This document shows positions 33,696 to 41,725 of a DNA stretch of 64,000 nucleotides, in pieces (within the stretch, counting starts at the first letter, position 1; every line of letters begins with the position of its first letter). The notes below the pieces were generated by a model. The model made no database searches. It had not been told where the DNA came from and saw only the letters and a list, made by a program, of their open reading frames with translations. Made by a program: the position numbers and the translations under genes. The stretch is from Oscillospiraceae bacterium (lineage in GTDB: Bacteria; Bacillota; Clostridia; Oscillospirales; Ruminococcaceae), in the NCBI GenBank assembly GCA_009784825.1, contig WQXO01000007.1, positions 62,001 to 126,000 of the forward strand, read 5' to 3'.

Positions 33696-34393
33696 CAACA
33701 AAACCCGTTCACCAGCACGGCGGACGCAGACAAAGAAAAAAAGAGCAGTTTCTGAAATATGGTATAGAAACGCTCCCTGACCATGAGGTCTTGGAAATTC
33801 TTTTGTATTACGCCATTCCGAGAAGTGATACTAATGATATTGCTCATACTCTGATAAAGAAATTCGGGTCGCTTAACAATGTTTTAGACGCCGAATATGA
33901 TGAATTAAAAAACGTCAGCGGAATCGGTGATAACGCCGCTTCGCTGATTTGTTTTTTCAGGCTGCTTTCGAGAGTTTATACAAGAAATTCTGCCGAGAAA
34001 GAACTAATCGAGAATTTTAATTGTGAACGATTAAAGGACTATTGCAATACATTATTCTTCGGGAGCAAAAGTGAAGAGATTTATTGTTTGTATTTAACTG
34101 ATGATTTGAAGTTGATTTGTGAGGAACGGGTCAGCATGGGGACTATCGGAAAGGTGGATTTGCCGATTAGGAAAATCGCACATTCTGCCCTTGTGAATAA
34201 GTGCAGTCGGTTAGTTATTTCGCATAATCACCCTGCCGGAAGCTGCATGCCGTCTCGTGCGGATATTGACGCTACTAAAGATGTTTGTGATATGTTTAAG
34301 AAAATGGATGTCGAGTTAATTGACCATATTATCGTCGGGAGAGACGGGGTCGCCTCATTGAAGGAAAGCGGGTATATGACGGGGTATTGGTGA
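33692..34393 (+). CDS. radC: RadC-family JAB1/MPN domain protein
   Basis: 233 residues. The N-terminal helix-hairpin-helix UPF0758 part ([20 protein letters not shown] and [14 protein letters not shown]) is followed by the JAB/MPN domain with the metal motif [18 protein letters not shown]. RadC was once linked to DNA repair; its biochemical role is unsettled. The start ATG overlaps the ilvD stop (ATGA). The stop is immediately followed by a block of AATTGACAAT repeats. Confidence 0.92.
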   Translation: MTTKPVHQHGGRRQRKKEQFLKYGIETLPDHEVLEILLYYAIPRSDTNDIAHTLIKKFGSLNNVLDAEYDELKNVSGIGDNAASLICFFRLLSRVYTRNSAEKELIENFNCERLKDYCNTLFFGSKSEEIYCLYLTDDLKLICEERVSMGTIGKVDLPIRKIAHSALVNKCSRLVISHNHPAGSCMPSRADIDATKDVCDMFKKMDVELIDHIIVGRDGVASLKESGYMTGYW

Positions 34394-34448
34394 CGGACAA
34401 TGTACAATTGACAATTGACAATGTACAATTGACAATTGATAGTTGACA
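34393..34448 (+). repeat. AATTGACAAT-type short repeat block
   Basis: ACAATGTACAATTGACAATT is iterated twice here, ending in GATAGTTGACAA. Related blocks occur at 44608-44712, 55195-55235, 57061-57075 and, in frame, inside prmA (about 55752-55792). Confidence 0.7.
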
Positions 34449-34459
34449 AGAGGTGACGA

Positions 34460-34969
34460 ATGAGAATAGTGAAATACATATTGTGTAAACAGCTCTTACC
34501 GATAGTGATAGTGTGTATATCACAAGTTATAATGTTTTATATAACTAAGGTCACTATAGGATTTGCTTTTTCTATTAGACCGCATGAGTTATTAGTGTTT
34601 GTTTTCTTTACACCACTAATCGCAATACCGGCAATAGTGTGCAGTATCAGAAGGTTGAATGTTTGGTTTTATCACTGGGTTGCGGGAATACCTGTCAATG
34701 CTTTTTTATGTGACTTTTATTATGACCGGAGCAGGGATGCTTTTGGATGGGGAGAAGTTTTCTTACTAATTTTTATTGTGCTTTCATTTGTTTTAGCAGT
34801 TGCGGCAAGTTTTGCAGTTTGGTTTATTAAGTTCTGCATAAAACAATATAAGAAATACAAATCGGGTAAACATCGAAAAGAAATTAATGAATACGAGGAA
34901 TACATTGTAAGCATAGACCCGCTTAACCCTGAGCATTCACAGTTGACAACAGGCGACGAATTAGAATAA
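34460..34969 (+). CDS. Hypothetical membrane protein
   Basis: 169 residues with three to four membrane helices (LLPIVIVCISQVIMFYITKV, LLVFVFFTPLIAIPAIVCSI, VFLLIFIVLSFVLAVAASFA) and a charged C-terminus (KQYKKYKSGKHRKEINEYEE). SD AAGAGGTG. Located between repeat DNA and an EFR1-type ferredoxin gene. No family recognised. Confidence 0.65.
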   Translation: MRIVKYILCKQLLPIVIVCISQVIMFYITKVTIGFAFSIRPHELLVFVFFTPLIAIPAIVCSIRRLNVWFYHWVAGIPVNAFLCDFYYDRSRDAFGWGEVFLLIFIVLSFVLAVAASFAVWFIKFCIKQYKKYKSGKHRKEINEYEEYIVSIDPLNPEHSQLTTGDELE

Positions 34970-34992
34970 TATAAATAATGTGGGGTGTGGTA

Positions 34993-35739
34993 ATGCTGAC
35001 GTTATTCTTTTCAGGGACGGGGAACACTAAATACATAGCTGAACGCTTCAGTAAAACAATGGGGTATGCTTGTCATTCTATTGAGGATAGTATTGACTTT
35101 GAAGATTTAATATGTAAAAGCTCCCGCATTTGTGTATGTTATCCGATATATGGCTCGAGGGTGCCTCGTATTTTCAAGGAATTTGTAAGAGAGTATTCGG
35201 CGTTATTCAAAAATAAAGAGATTATTATAATTATCACACAGTTAATTGCTTCGGGGGACGGTGCGAGAGTTTTTGTTGATTTATTCCCTAAGAAGCATTT
35301 CAAGGTTATTTATGCTGAGCATATAAACATGCCGAATAATGTTTGTAATTTCGCTTTGTTACCGCTGAAAAATGGTGTACAGAATCATAAGATGATTAGG
35401 AAAGCCGAAATTAGACTTGCACGAGTTTGCAGAGATATTCAAAGAGGCAGAATTATCAGACGGGGGTTTAATGCTTTTTCCCGATTTTTAGGATTGTTTC
35501 AAGGTGTTTTTGAGGAAAAAATGAACGCAAGGGGCAAAAATGTCAAAATTGACAATGATTGTACCGTGTGCGGTTTATGCGTTAATGCTTGCCCGATGAA
35601 GAATTTAAGAATTTCCGACGGGGAAATTAAACATGACAATAACTGCACAATTTGTTACCGCTGTGTTAATCTGTGTCCGCAAAAGGCGATTACAACATTT
35701 TTTCACAGGAAACCCAAAGACCAATATAACGGAGTTTAA
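34993..35739 (+). CDS. EFR1-type flavodoxin/ferredoxin fusion
   Basis: 248 residues from the ATG at 34993 (GGGGTG SD); an ATG 15 bases earlier has no SD. Flavodoxin-like half with FMN loop [30 protein letters not shown], then a C-terminal 2x[4Fe-4S] ferredoxin ([15 protein letters not shown] and [15 protein letters not shown]). Such EFRO-type proteins are common in anaerobic Firmicutes and move electrons between low-potential carriers; the partner is unknown. It is followed 5 bases later by uvrB. Confidence 0.87.
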   Translation: MLTLFFSGTGNTKYIAERFSKTMGYACHSIEDSIDFEDLICKSSRICVCYPIYGSRVPRIFKEFVREYSALFKNKEIIIIITQLIASGDGARVFVDLFPKKHFKVIYAEHINMPNNVCNFALLPLKNGVQNHKMIRKAEIRLARVCRDIQRGRIIRRGFNAFSRFLGLFQGVFEEKMNARGKNVKIDNDCTVCGLCVNACPMKNLRISDGEIKHDNNCTICYRCVNLCPQKAITTFFHRKPKDQYNGV

Positions 35740-35744
35740 ATAAA

Positions 35745-37703
35745 ATGGATAAGTTTAAGTTAAAATCATCGTTTACGCCTACGGGAGACCAACCCGGGGC
35801 TGTTCGTGCTTTGGCAGACGGTATCTTAAACGGTGACAGGGAGCAGACTCTTATGGGCGTCACCGGCTCGGGTAAGACGTTCACCATGGCGAATGTTATC
35901 GCCGAGGTCAATCGCCCTACCCTTGTTCTTGCACATAATAAGACACTTGCGGCACAATTGTGCGGGGAGTTTAAGGAGTTTTTTCCGGATAATGCGGTTG
36001 AATATTTCGTGAGTTATTATGACTATTATCAGCCGGAGGCGTATATCCCGGGGACGGATACTTTTATTGAAAAAGACAGTGCGATTAATGATGAAATAGA
36101 CCGCTTACGACACTCTGCGACGTTCGCATTGGCAGAGCGGCGTGACGTTATAATCGTTGCGAGTGTTTCCTGCATTTTCAGCATAGGCGGGCCCGAGGAG
36201 TATCGTGCGAATGTCGTATCACTCAGAAAAGGCATGGAGATTTCCCGTGATGATGTTATGCGGAAATTAGTCGGGATTCAATATGAACGCAACGACATTA
36301 ATTTTACACGGAATAAGTTTAGGGTGCGTGGTGATGTGCTTGAGGTGTTTCCCGCAGGTAATCCTGTTGAGCGAGCGTATAGGATAGAATTCTTCGGGGA
36401 CGAGATTGAAAAGATTTCTGAAATTGAGGTGGTTTCGGGGAATCCTGTTCGCCAGATGAGCCACGCTTTGATATTCCCTGCGACACATTATATCGTCAGC
36501 AGAGATAAATTAGAAAAGGCGTTACAGGACATAGAAACGGAAATGGAAGAGCGGGTAGAGTATTTCACCAACGAGCATAAGTTAATCGAGGCACAACGCA
36601 TTGCACAGCGGACTATGTATGACATAGAAATGCTTCGGGAAATCGGAATGTGCAAAGGGGTCGAGAACTATTCCCGTGTGTTGGCAGGACGTGAACCGGG
36701 GGCTATCCCGATTACTTTGTTAGACCACTTCCCCGAGGATTATCTGCTTATGGTGGACGAAAGCCATGTAACACTTCCGCAGGTGAGAGGAATGTATGGC
36801 GGGGATGCGGCTCGGAAAAAGAACCTGATTGAGTATGGGTTCCGCCTGCCGTCCGCTTATGATAACCGCCCCATGAATTTCAACGAATTCTATGACAAAG
36901 TGAACCAAGTTGTGTTCGTTTCGGCGACACCTGCGGCTTTTGAAAAGGAGAAAAGCACACGGGTGGTTCAACAGGTAATCCGCCCTACGGGATTGCTCGA
37001 CCCGAAGGTGACAGTTAAGCCAATTGAGGGGCAAATCGAGGATTTATTAAGCGAGATTAATAAACGGATTGAGCGAAAGGAACGCACCCTTGTCACTACT
37101 TTGACAAAACGCATGGCAGAGGATTTGACGTTCTATTTAGAAAAATTGGGCGTTAAAGTCCGGTATATGCACCATGATATTGATACTATGGAGCGAATGG
37201 AGATTATTCGGGATTTGCGGTTGGGTGAGTTTGATGTGTTAGTCGGTATTAATCTGCTTCGGGAGGGGTTAGACCTGCCTGAGGTATCGTTGGTTGCAAT
37301 TCTTGATGCAGACAAGGAGGGGTTTCTGCGGAGTGAGACTTCATTGGTTCAGACAATCGGCAGGGCAGCCCGTAACGCCGACGGTGAGGTAATTATGTAT
37401 GCCGATAATGTGACCCGTTCAATGGAGGCGGCAATTCGTGAAACCGGACGTCGGCGGGAAATCCAACAGGCTTTTAATGAAGCAAACGGCATTGTGCCGC
37501 AGACAATTATTAAAAATGTGCGTGATGTTTTAGAGATTACCAAAAAAGATGACGGGGTTAAGGGTGATAAGCGGAAGCTGAAAAAGTCTGAAAAAGATGC
37601 ACTTATTAAGAAATACACCGCTCTTATGAAAGAGGCGGCGAAGCTGTTAGATTTTGAGCAGGCGGCGTATTATCGTGATATGATTATGGAAATGCAGGGA
37701 TAA
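35745..37703 (+). CDS. uvrB: Excinuclease ABC subunit B
   Basis: 652 residues, full length. Walker [15 protein letters not shown], the DNA-clamping beta-hairpin [20 protein letters not shown], helicase motifs [23 protein letters not shown] and [10 protein letters not shown], and the C-terminal UVR domain ([15 protein letters not shown]) that contacts UvrC. It loads on damaged DNA with UvrA for nucleotide excision repair. uvrA and uvrC are not in the window. SD GGAG. Confidence 0.97.
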   Translation: MDKFKLKSSFTPTGDQPGAVRALADGILNGDREQTLMGVTGSGKTFTMANVIAEVNRPTLVLAHNKTLAAQLCGEFKEFFPDNAVEYFVSYYDYYQPEAYIPGTDTFIEKDSAINDEIDRLRHSATFALAERRDVIIVASVSCIFSIGGPEEYRANVVSLRKGMEISRDDVMRKLVGIQYERNDINFTRNKFRVRGDVLEVFPAGNPVERAYRIEFFGDEIEKISEIEVVSGNPVRQMSHALIFPATHYIVSRDKLEKALQDIETEMEERVEYFTNEHKLIEAQRIAQRTMYDIEMLREIGMCKGVENYSRVLAGREPGAIPITLLDHFPEDYLLMVDESHVTLPQVRGMYGGDAARKKNLIEYGFRLPSAYDNRPMNFNEFYDKVNQVVFVSATPAAFEKEKSTRVVQQVIRPTGLLDPKVTVKPIEGQIEDLLSEINKRIERKERTLVTTLTKRMAEDLTFYLEKLGVKVRYMHHDIDTMERMEIIRDLRLGEFDVLVGINLLREGLDLPEVSLVAILDADKEGFLRSETSLVQTIGRAARNADGEVIMYADNVTRSMEAAIRETGRRREIQQAFNEANGIVPQTIIKNVRDVLEITKKDDGVKGDKRKLKKSEKDALIKKYTALMKEAAKLLDFEQAAYYRDMIMEMQG

Positions 37704-37706
37704 ATA

Positions 37707-37840
37707 CTAATTAATAATTAATAATGAATAATGAATAATGAATAATGATTGTGTCGCCTGTGGCGAAAATTTAAAATAAAAATCTTTGCGGACGCAAATA
37801 CCAAAATTATTAACTATTAATTATTAATTGTTAATTTTTT
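37707..37840. repeat. MITE-like element with TTAATAATTAATAATG inverted ends
   Basis: Left end ATTAATAATTAATAATGAATAATG (iterated) and right end AAAATTATTAACTATTAATTATTAATT are inverse of each other around a 60-base unique centre containing TGTCGCC..GGCGAAA. No coding capacity. The left arm repeats the block seen at 9117-9155. Confidence 0.55.
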
Positions 37841-37851
37841 AAATAAGTGTA

Positions 37852-37896
37852 TTGACAAAATGAAATAACTGTTATATAATACGTATAACAGTTATT
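37852..37896 (+). promoter_or_regulatory. Promoter and 13-bp inverted-repeat operator of the YtrA-type regulator
   Basis: TTGACA (37852-37857), 17 bases, TATAAT (37875-37880). AATAACTGTTATA (37864-37876) and TATAACAGTTATT (37884-37896) are perfect inverse arms bracketing the -10, the standard place for GntR/YtrA autorepression. Confidence 0.85.
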
Positions 37897-37913
37897 TTTA
37901 CGTGAGGGGAATT

Positions 37914-38315
37914 ATGATACTTCAAATAGATACGCAGAGCCATGATGCAATTTATGAGCAGCTGCGAAGTCAGATTATTCTCGGGATTGCTTCGGGACAA
38001 CTCCAACCGGGGGAGCATATGCCGTCTGTTAGGAGGCTTGCCGCCGACTTGGGGATTAATCTCCATACCGTCAACAAGGTTTATACCATGCTGTGTGACG
38101 AGCATTATTTAGTTATGGACCGACGAAAGGGTGCGGTTGTTTCGCATAAACAAAACAGTGACGGTGATTTCGAGAGGAAGCTTAAACGGACATTAACCTT
38201 TGCGGCGGCCGAGGCACATTGCAGAAATATAGATGAAAAAGCATTTTTGCAATTCTGTGAAGAATGTTTCGGTAATGCCGGAAATTCTAAATCAAATAAG
38301 GGAGATAATACATGA
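37914..38315 (+). CDS. GntR-family transcriptional regulator, YtrA subfamily
   Basis: 133 residues from ATG 37914 (SD GAGGGG). N-terminal winged helix-turn-helix (AIYEQLRSQIILGIASGQLQ, then HMPSVRRLAADLGINLHTVN and KVYTMLCDEHYLVM) with only a short C-terminal helical tail, as in YtrA repressors of membrane-protein operons. It overlaps the following membrane protein gene by 4 bases and has a perfect operator over its promoter. Confidence 0.92.
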   Translation: MILQIDTQSHDAIYEQLRSQIILGIASGQLQPGEHMPSVRRLAADLGINLHTVNKVYTMLCDEHYLVMDRRKGAVVSHKQNSDGDFERKLKRTLTFAAAEAHCRNIDEKAFLQFCEECFGNAGNSKSNKGDNT

Positions 38316-39457
38316 GTGAACTCAACATTTTGTGTTATATAACCAATATAACAATATTACTCTTAATTGGTGTTTTATTTGCGATTATTCCGCTGATAAC
38401 CCGCAAGAACTTCTTATTCGGGGTGCGTGTTCCCATTGAACAGCAGAGCCACCCCACGGCATTAGTATTAAAAAAGAGGTATCTGCGCGGGATAGTCATT
38501 GCTACGTTTATATCACTTGTATTGGCAACCGCACAATTCTTGCTGTATGAACGGTGGTGCATTATCGCAGTTATGTACCTGCCTTTTGTGATGGTCATTG
38601 CACAGTTCGCCGTGTATATCCCTTGTTGGAGGAAAGCCAAGTCTCTCAAAAAAAGTGAGGGGTGGAATGTTCCGCAGATTGCGGCGGCAGACACTCGCTC
38701 GGCATATGCTAATGAGAAAATGAAGTCGATACCTTGGGGGTATTACATTATATCGTTGATTGCGGTTTTTGCGTGTATTATTGCGGGGTTCGCAGTGTAC
38801 CCCGAGTTACCGGATATGATTCCCACCCACTATGATATTAATATGGAACCCGACGCTTGGTCGGAGAAGTCTATATGGGTTATATTGTTAATTCCGCTGT
38901 TTATGCTGCTTATGCTCGCTACTATGGTTGTGACCGCTATGGTGTTCGCACGGACAAAGCTGCAGATTAACCCGCAGAACCCTGTTCTTTCGTTTGCACA
39001 GAATAAGGCGTATCGCAGAGGTATGCAGCATTGTTTGGGAATTCTAACTCTATGTATTACCGCAATGTTCATATTGTTGTTCATACCGGTGGTTATGCCG
39101 GGGACGACTACCCCCTCCGCACCTTTTTGGATATTGGTAATCGGTATGTGTGTGCCTTTGATTGTGTTTCAAGTGAGGGCAGGACAGGGCGGATGCAAGC
39201 TCAATCCCAAAATTGATGAGGAGGAGCCTGATATTTCGGGTAATGCCGTTCCCGTGGTTAAGGGACGCAACGACGACGAACACTGGTTCTTGGGAATGTT
39301 TTATTATAATAAGAATGACCCTGCGATTATGGTGGAAGACCGCTTCGGTGCGAATATCGGGTTCAATTATGCGAGGCTTCCCGCACAGATAACCACAGGA
39401 ATTCTCGCCATCGGAACAATTGTATTGTATGTGTGGATTACGGTGATATTTATATAA
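38312..39457 (+). CDS. DUF1648/DUF5808 membrane protein controlled by YtrA-type regulator
   Basis: 381 residues with about eight membrane helices. The loop LPDMIPTHYDINMEPDAWSE is the DUF1648 signature, and HWFLGMFYYNKNDPAIMVED followed by RFGANIGFNYA is the C-terminal DUF5808 signature. Proteins with this pair (SdpI-related class) are usually encoded next to YtrA or ArsR regulators and some give immunity to membrane-active peptides (family knowledge); the ligand here is unknown. Start overlaps the regulator stop. Confidence 0.85.
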   Translation: MSELNILCYITNITILLLIGVLFAIIPLITRKNFLFGVRVPIEQQSHPTALVLKKRYLRGIVIATFISLVLATAQFLLYERWCIIAVMYLPFVMVIAQFAVYIPCWRKAKSLKKSEGWNVPQIAAADTRSAYANEKMKSIPWGYYIISLIAVFACIIAGFAVYPELPDMIPTHYDINMEPDAWSEKSIWVILLIPLFMLLMLATMVVTAMVFARTKLQINPQNPVLSFAQNKAYRRGMQHCLGILTLCITAMFILLFIPVVMPGTTTPSAPFWILVIGMCVPLIVFQVRAGQGGCKLNPKIDEEEPDISGNAVPVVKGRNDDEHWFLGMFYYNKNDPAIMVEDRFGANIGFNYARLPAQITTGILAIGTIVLYVWITVIFI

Positions 39458-39479
39458 GGCGATGATTTATATAAAAAGC

Positions 39480-39516
39480 AACGGCGGTTTTAGTAACACT
39501 CTACTAAAACCGCCGT
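39480..39516. terminator. Second copy of the GGCGGTTTTAGTA terminator hairpin
   Basis: AACGGCGGTTTTAGTA / TACTAAAACCGCCGTT, loop ACACTC. Nearly identical to the hairpin at 17223-17252; here between a plus-strand gene and a convergent tRNA. Confidence 0.75.
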
Positions 39517-39519
39517 TTC

Positions 39520-39590
39520 AGCGGGTAGCGGGAATCGAACCCGCACGACCAGCTTGGAAGGCTGGGATTCTGCCATTGAACTACACCCGC
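39520..39590 (-). tRNA. tRNA-Gly(TCC)
   Basis: 71 nt on the minus strand: acceptor GCGGGTG, D arm, anticodon loop with TCC (CTTCCAA), TPsiC GTTCGATTC, discriminator T. CCA is not encoded. Confidence 0.95.
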
Positions 39591-39603
39591 AAATCGCTTA
39601 GCC

Positions 39604-39632
39604 ATTATACCACTGTTATTAATATTTGTCAA
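39604..39632 (-). promoter_or_regulatory. Promoter of tRNA-Gly(TCC)
   Basis: On the minus strand TTGACA (39627-39632), 17 bases, TATAAT (39604-39609), about 14 bases before the tRNA. Confidence 0.85.
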
Positions 39633-39690
39633 GCACTTTTTTTGTTTTATGGTAAATTGAGGTAAAATGCGGGAAATCTCCGTTATTCAT

Positions 39691-39740
39691 ATGACGATGT
39701 TTTTTAAATCACATCACTTGATTTATTTAAACACCGTCAT
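39691..39740. repeat. Imperfect long palindrome in the intergenic region
   Basis: ATGACGATGTTTTTTAAATCA and TGATTTATTTAAACACCGTCAT are inverse arms around CATCACT. It could be a terminator or a regulator site; T-rich sequence follows on the plus strand. Confidence 0.5.
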
Positions 39741-39778
39741 CATGTTTTTTACAATTGATAATTAACGCAACATTTTTA

Positions 39779-39807
39779 TTGACGGCACAGCAGTTATGTG
39801 TTATAAT
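39779..39807 (+). promoter_or_regulatory. Promoter giving a leaderless ABC-F mRNA
   Basis: TTGACG (39779-39784), 17 bases, TATAAT (39802-39807), six T, then ATG 39814. Confidence 0.75.
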
Positions 39808-39813
39808 TTTTTT

Positions 39814-41697
39814 ATGATTATCTCACTTGAAAATATTAGCAGATACTATAACGGTGAGCAGGTGCTTAAGAACATATCGCTCACCATCGAGGACAACGAA
39901 CGTATCGGCTTAATCGGAATTAACGGGTGCGGGAAATCCACACTGCTCAAAATCATTGCGGGAGTAGATGTACCCGACAATCAGCCCGAACCGTTCACAC
40001 CAAAAATATACAGGAACAAAGAAGCCGGAATAGGCTTCCTTGCACAGGATAGCGGACTTAATCGTGAGTGTTCTGTTATTGATGAAATGAAGGGAGTTTT
40101 CCGTGAATTATTAGATATTGCCGAACGTCTTGAGGAGTTACGTGACAACAACTTGACCGAGCAATACGCTGAAGAGTATTCACAGAAATCTGCCTATTTT
40201 GAAACTAATGACGGGTATCTGATTGATGTAAAAATTAATAAAATTTTGAACGGTATGGGGTTTCCGACGGATACCCATGACCGAATTATCTCGACTTTAA
40301 GCGGAGGTGAAAAAACCCGCCTTGCTTTAGCCAAGCTGTTACTCGAAAACCCTGCCTTGCTTATTCTTGACGAGCCAACCAACCACCTTGACTTTGATAC
40401 TGTTATGTGGTTGGAGGAGTATCTCAGCGAATACAAGGGGGCATTATTAATTGTTTCCCATGACAGGTACTTCCTTGATAAGTTAGTCACCTCTGTCTGT
40501 GAAATTGAACGTGGGGTTCTTAGGCGGTTTAAGGGGAATTATACGGCATTTGTCGGGCAAAAGCAGGAATATGTTACCCGTCAGTTAAAAGAATATGAGG
40601 CACAGGCGGAAGAAATCGCAAAGCTGCAGGATTATGTGGCACGCAATATTGTTCGGGCATCAACCTCAAATATGGCGAAAAGTCGGGTTAAAAAATTAGA
40701 GTCCATGGAGTTAATCGAGAAACCTGTGCTTAGTGAGAAGTCTGCGAAAATTAAGCTGACATATGACCGTGAACCCCCTAAGGAGTTATTGACGGTTGAG
40801 AATGTGAGATTAACAGTCGGTGCAGACTCAACCGCAGTAACATTAATCGATAATCTGTCATTCGATATTCGGCGTGGTGAGAAAATGGCGATTGTCGGTG
40901 CTAACGGGAGCGGAAAAACCTCACTGCTTAAGGTTATTCAAAATAAGTTACCGCATACTAAAGGGAATATCGAATGGGGAGAGAATGTGAGAATTTCTTA
41001 TTTCGAGCAGGAGAATTCCCGCCTTAATCCCAATGACACGGTTATGAACGCTGTCCATAAGCTATACCCGCGTATGACGGAACTTGAAGTCCGCTCACTT
41101 TTAGGCAGTGTAAGAATTACCGGAGAGGATGTATATAAAAAAGTCGGTGTTATATCGGGGGGAGAGCGTGCTAAGTTAAGATTTGCGATTATGATGCTTG
41201 AGAGGGGGAATGTGCTTATTCTCGATGAGCCGACCAACCATCTTGATATAAGCACCCGTGAGGTTCTTGAGGACGCTTTGTGCGAATATACGGGGACGAT
41301 TATATATGTTTCCCATGACAGGTATTTATTAAACAAGCTGTCCTCACGTATTCTTGAAATAACCGATATGGGTGTTCGCAGTTTTAGCGGGTTTGATGAA
41401 TATGTAAATAATCGCAGAATTCCTGTAGGGAGCGATGCTCACATCGCTCCGAAAACCACAAACACCTATAAAAATAAGGAACAGCGTGTTAATGAAGCGA
41501 AAAAGCGAACCCGCATTAAAGAGCTTGAAGCAGATATGCAGAATTGTGAAGCATTGTTGAACGAGTTGCAAAACGATATGGCTGACCCTGTTATTTCTGC
41601 TGATTATCAGCTTATGCAGGAGAAATACATCATGTATGAAGAAACTAAGAAGCGGCTGGCAGAATTAGATAATGAATGGCTGCTGCTTTCGGAATAA
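39814..41697 (+). CDS. ABC-F family ATPase (translation factor / ribosome protection type)
   Basis: 627 residues from ATG 39814; an in-frame ATG at 39796 overlaps the promoter -10 and is excluded. Two ABC domains without membrane part: Walker A GINGCGKSTLLKII and GANGSGKTSLLKVI, signatures LSGGEKTRLALAKLL and ISGGERAKLRFAIMM, Walker B LLILDEPTNHLDFDT and VLILDEPTNHLDIST, with the interdomain linker (about 235-310) that reaches the ribosomal P-site tRNA. A helical C-terminal extension follows. Residues encoded at 41424-41451 (VGSDAHIAP) are an in-frame copy of a repeat hairpin. No SD and a -10 six bases upstream predict a leaderless mRNA. Confidence 0.92.
   Translation: MIISLENISRYYNGEQVLKNISLTIEDNERIGLIGINGCGKSTLLKIIAGVDVPDNQPEPFTPKIYRNKEAGIGFLAQDSGLNRECSVIDEMKGVFRELLDIAERLEELRDNNLTEQYAEEYSQKSAYFETNDGYLIDVKINKILNGMGFPTDTHDRIISTLSGGEKTRLALAKLLLENPALLILDEPTNHLDFDTVMWLEEYLSEYKGALLIVSHDRYFLDKLVTSVCEIERGVLRRFKGNYTAFVGQKQEYVTRQLKEYEAQAEEIAKLQDYVARNIVRASTSNMAKSRVKKLESMELIEKPVLSEKSAKIKLTYDREPPKELLTVENVRLTVGADSTAVTLIDNLSFDIRRGEKMAIVGANGSGKTSLLKVIQNKLPHTKGNIEWGENVRISYFEQENSRLNPNDTVMNAVHKLYPRMTELEVRSLLGSVRITGEDVYKKVGVISGGERAKLRFAIMMLERGNVLILDEPTNHLDISTREVLEDALCEYTGTIIYVSHDRYLLNKLSSRILEITDMGVRSFSGFDEYVNNRRIPVGSDAHIAPKTTNTYKNKEQRVNEAKKRTRIKELEADMQNCEALLNELQNDMADPVISADYQLMQEKYIMYEETKKRLAELDNEWLLLSE
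41424..41451 (+). repeat. TGTAGGG hairpin repeat inside the ABC-F coding region
   Basis: TGTAGGGAGCGATG-CTCA-CATCGCTCC here, against TGTAGGGGCTGATG-CCCA-CATCAGCCC at 8735-8761. Stem bases differ on both sides in a compensating way. It stays in frame and lies in the linker after the second ABC domain, where insertions are tolerated. Confidence 0.65.
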
Positions 41698-41725
41698 CCC
41701 GACATAATTATAAGGAGATTGATTT

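Noticed and set aside
34393-34450. Possible CRISPR-like direct repeats
   Set aside because: Units are 10-20 bases, without unique spacers of constant length, and no cas genes are present.
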